From: Desulfovibrio gilichinskyi
Lineage (GTDB): Bacteria > Desulfobacterota > Desulfovibrionia > Desulfovibrionales > Desulfovibrionaceae
Length of the DNA: 64,000 nt
Assembly (NCBI RefSeq): GCF_900177375.1
Contig: NZ_FWZU01000003.1
Coordinates: 496,001-560,000 of the forward strand
Direction of reading: 5' to 3'
Shown here: one piece after another, positions 62,639-64,000 of the stretch
How positions within the stretch are numbered: the first letter of the stretch is position 1
Layout of the letters: the number at the start of each line of letters is the position of its first letter
Notes under the pieces: generated by a model
The model's input: only the letters and a program-made list of their open reading frames with translations
What the model was told of the DNA's origin: nothing
Databases searched by the model: none
Made by a program: the position numbers and the translations under genes

Positions 62639-64000
62639 ACGATGGAGTCCTTTGCCAATGGCAGGTGGATAAAAAAGGTTGTGCCGTTACCGGGAGTACT
62701 TTCTGTACGGATGCGTCCCTTATGTTTTTCAATAATGCCGTATACTATGTATAGTCCGAGGCCCGTGCCTTGTCCTACTTCCTTGGTTGAGAAAAACGGG
62801 TCGAAAATACGCTCTAAGGTTTCAGTATCCATGCCTATTCCGGTGTCCTGCACAGTTATCAGAGCTTCCTCATTTTGAACTGTTCCACTGATAAAGATAG
62901 ATCCGGCATTGTTGTCGATGGCCTGAACTGCATTGATGATAAGATTGATAAATGCTTCCTGCAATCGTTGCCGATCGGCTTGTATTAAAATTTTATCCGC
63001 GATGTCGGTTCTTATTGAAATATCTGACGGAACCTGACTTGATACAAGGCGCACGGCTGAATTGACTACAGCTTCAAGATGAGTCGGAGCCGGCGAATAT
63101 TCGCGCTCGCGGGAAAATTCAAGTAATCCTTTGACTATATCGCGTGATCTTAATGTTTCCTGTTCAATATTGTGCATCATTTTATCTGCAAGTGCATCTC
63201 TGCTTTGCGTGCTTTCCATTAAAATCTGGCAGGAAGTGGAAATGTTGTTCAGCGGATTGTTTAGCTGGTGAGCTATGCCTGAAGCCAGCGTTCCTATAGA
63301 AGAAAGTTTTTGAGCTTGGACCAGCTGTCTGCGCCGTTTTGTTAATTGCTCAACCATAGAATTAAGCGCGACAAAGACCTGCTGAACTTCATCGTGTGCG
63401 TTTTTGATGGGAAGAGCTTCAAAAGTACCAAGGGAAATACGTTTTGTCGCTTCCTGCACCAGACGTAGCGGAAGAAGAATATTTGAGCTGACAAACATAA
63501 CCAAAATTAAAACAACAATGGCCAATGCCACTATGGAAATTGCCAGATTGGTACGCAAGTCATTATTAATATTTAAAATGTTTTCACGCTCAAAACGGGC
63601 AATGGCCCTCGAATGTTCGACTATTGCCTGACCGTATTCACGAAGAAGAGTCGGTTCTTCGCTGAGTTTGTAGGTATTACTTGTTTTAATTTCAGAAGAA
63701 ATTTTACCAATTAATTCACGGTAATTGATTAAATTCTTACTAAGTGAAGCCCCATGCTGTTTTACCTCCGGCTGAGTAAAGTCCGCCATAAGCGATTGCA
63801 GTAGCGTTTCAGCCCGCTCAAGATACTCGATTCCCTGTGAGAATACGGTTGAGTCGTGATACAGAAACAGGTTTTTTTCTGCCCTGCGGACTTCAAGGAT
63901 CAAATTGCTGAGGTCGTCAACACGTTCAATCAGCAGGACTTCCCGTTCCAGATGAATAGTATTTGTGTATGAAAGTATGCCGATACATCCAAAACAGATG
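62635..64000 (-). CDS. Membrane sensor histidine kinase (5' end outside window)
   Basis: The frame is open to the window edge, so the gene is incomplete at its start. Within the 455 visible codons are a first membrane helix near the edge (ICFGCIGILSY), an extracytoplasmic helical region, a second membrane helix (LAISIVALAIVVLILVMF), a HAMP linker, the HisKA domain with the phospho-His in SGIAHQLNNPLNN (codon at 63268-63270) and the ATPase domain with NLIINAVQAID, DTGIGM and GTGLGL boxes. It pairs with the overlapping sigma-54 regulator and may also phosphorylate the Lon receiver domain. Confidence 0.93.
   Translation of the reverse strand, partial: ICFGCIGILSYTNTIHLEREVLLIERVDDLSNLILEVRRAEKNLFLYHDSTVFSQGIEYLERAETLLQSLMADFTQPEVKQHGASLSKNLINYRELIGKISSEIKTSNTYKLSEEPTLLREYGQAIVEHSRAIARFERENILNINNDLRTNLAISIVALAIVVLILVMFVSSNILLPLRLVQEATKRISLGTFEALPIKNAHDEVQQVFVALNSMVEQLTKRRRQLVQAQKLSSIGTLASGIAHQLNNPLNNISTSCQILMESTQSRDALADKMMHNIEQETLRSRDIVKGLLEFSREREYSPAPTHLEAVVNSAVRLVSSQVPSDISIRTDIADKILIQADRQRLQEAFINLIINAVQAIDNNAGSIFISGTVQNEEALITVQDTGIGMDTETLERIFDPFFSTKEVGQGTGLGLYIVYGIIEKHKGRIRTESTPGNGTTFFIHLPLAKDSIV

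Overview
The window looks like chromosome from a marine, Gram-negative sulfate reducer of the Desulfovibrionaceae (Desulfovibrio/Maridesulfovibrio type). This is an inference from protein character and gene order: a FlgM-linked protein of Desulfovibrio type, a complete Na+-NQR operon with NhaB, and a histidine kinase/sigma-54 regulator next to a Lon-like protease. All assignments come from reading the sequence; no database search was run.

Layout. 1-11.1 kb: after the tail of an alpha/beta hydrolase comes a minus-strand information-processing operon, read from right to left as rimP-nusA-ylxR-infB-ylxP-rbfA-nrnA-truB-rpsO-pnp. It has a structured, terminator-containing leader before rimP and RNA hairpins before rpsO and pnp. 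11.3-23.1 kb: a small orphan GPAG-repeat gene, then flagellar genes flgF-G-A-H-I-J-N-K-L, csrA and fliW (plus strand) behind a sigma-54-type promoter, and a divergent flgM pair (minus strand) behind a near-perfect sigma-28 promoter. 23.4-34.3 kb: housekeeping genes (nadK, an ARMT1/DUF89-like gene, mltA, gatB, mtnA, der), two tRNA-Ser genes flanking an orphan LuxR-type response regulator, and an SF2 helicase.

34.3-36.7 kb: a marR-drug exporter pair and an orphan RelB/DinJ antitoxin. 36.7-44.6 kb: a minus-strand nqrABCDEF-apbE-nqrM operon ending in a ferritin-like protein of unknown role. 44.6-49.3 kb: an MFS transporter, a 0.9-kb AT-rich gap with a possible small RNA, an aldehyde dehydrogenase and a glycosyltransferase. 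49.4-54.3 kb: a TRAP transporter with a VanX-type D-Ala-D-Ala dipeptidase and a divergent IclR regulator. 54.4-58.7 kb: NhaB, an SLC13/RCK permease and a UspA-like protein.

58.7-64 kb: the most unusual locus. A Lon-family protease has a response-regulator receiver domain inserted just before its AAA+ module. It converges on a histidine kinase/sigma-54 response-regulator pair whose regulator has EAFTGA in place of GAFTGA. A plausible reading is a two-component system acting both on transcription and directly on proteolysis.

The Nqr pump and NhaB both act on the sodium gradient, which fits a marine lifestyle. The flagellar block carries three regulatory layers: sigma-54 entry, sigma-28/FlgM, and CsrA/FliW.
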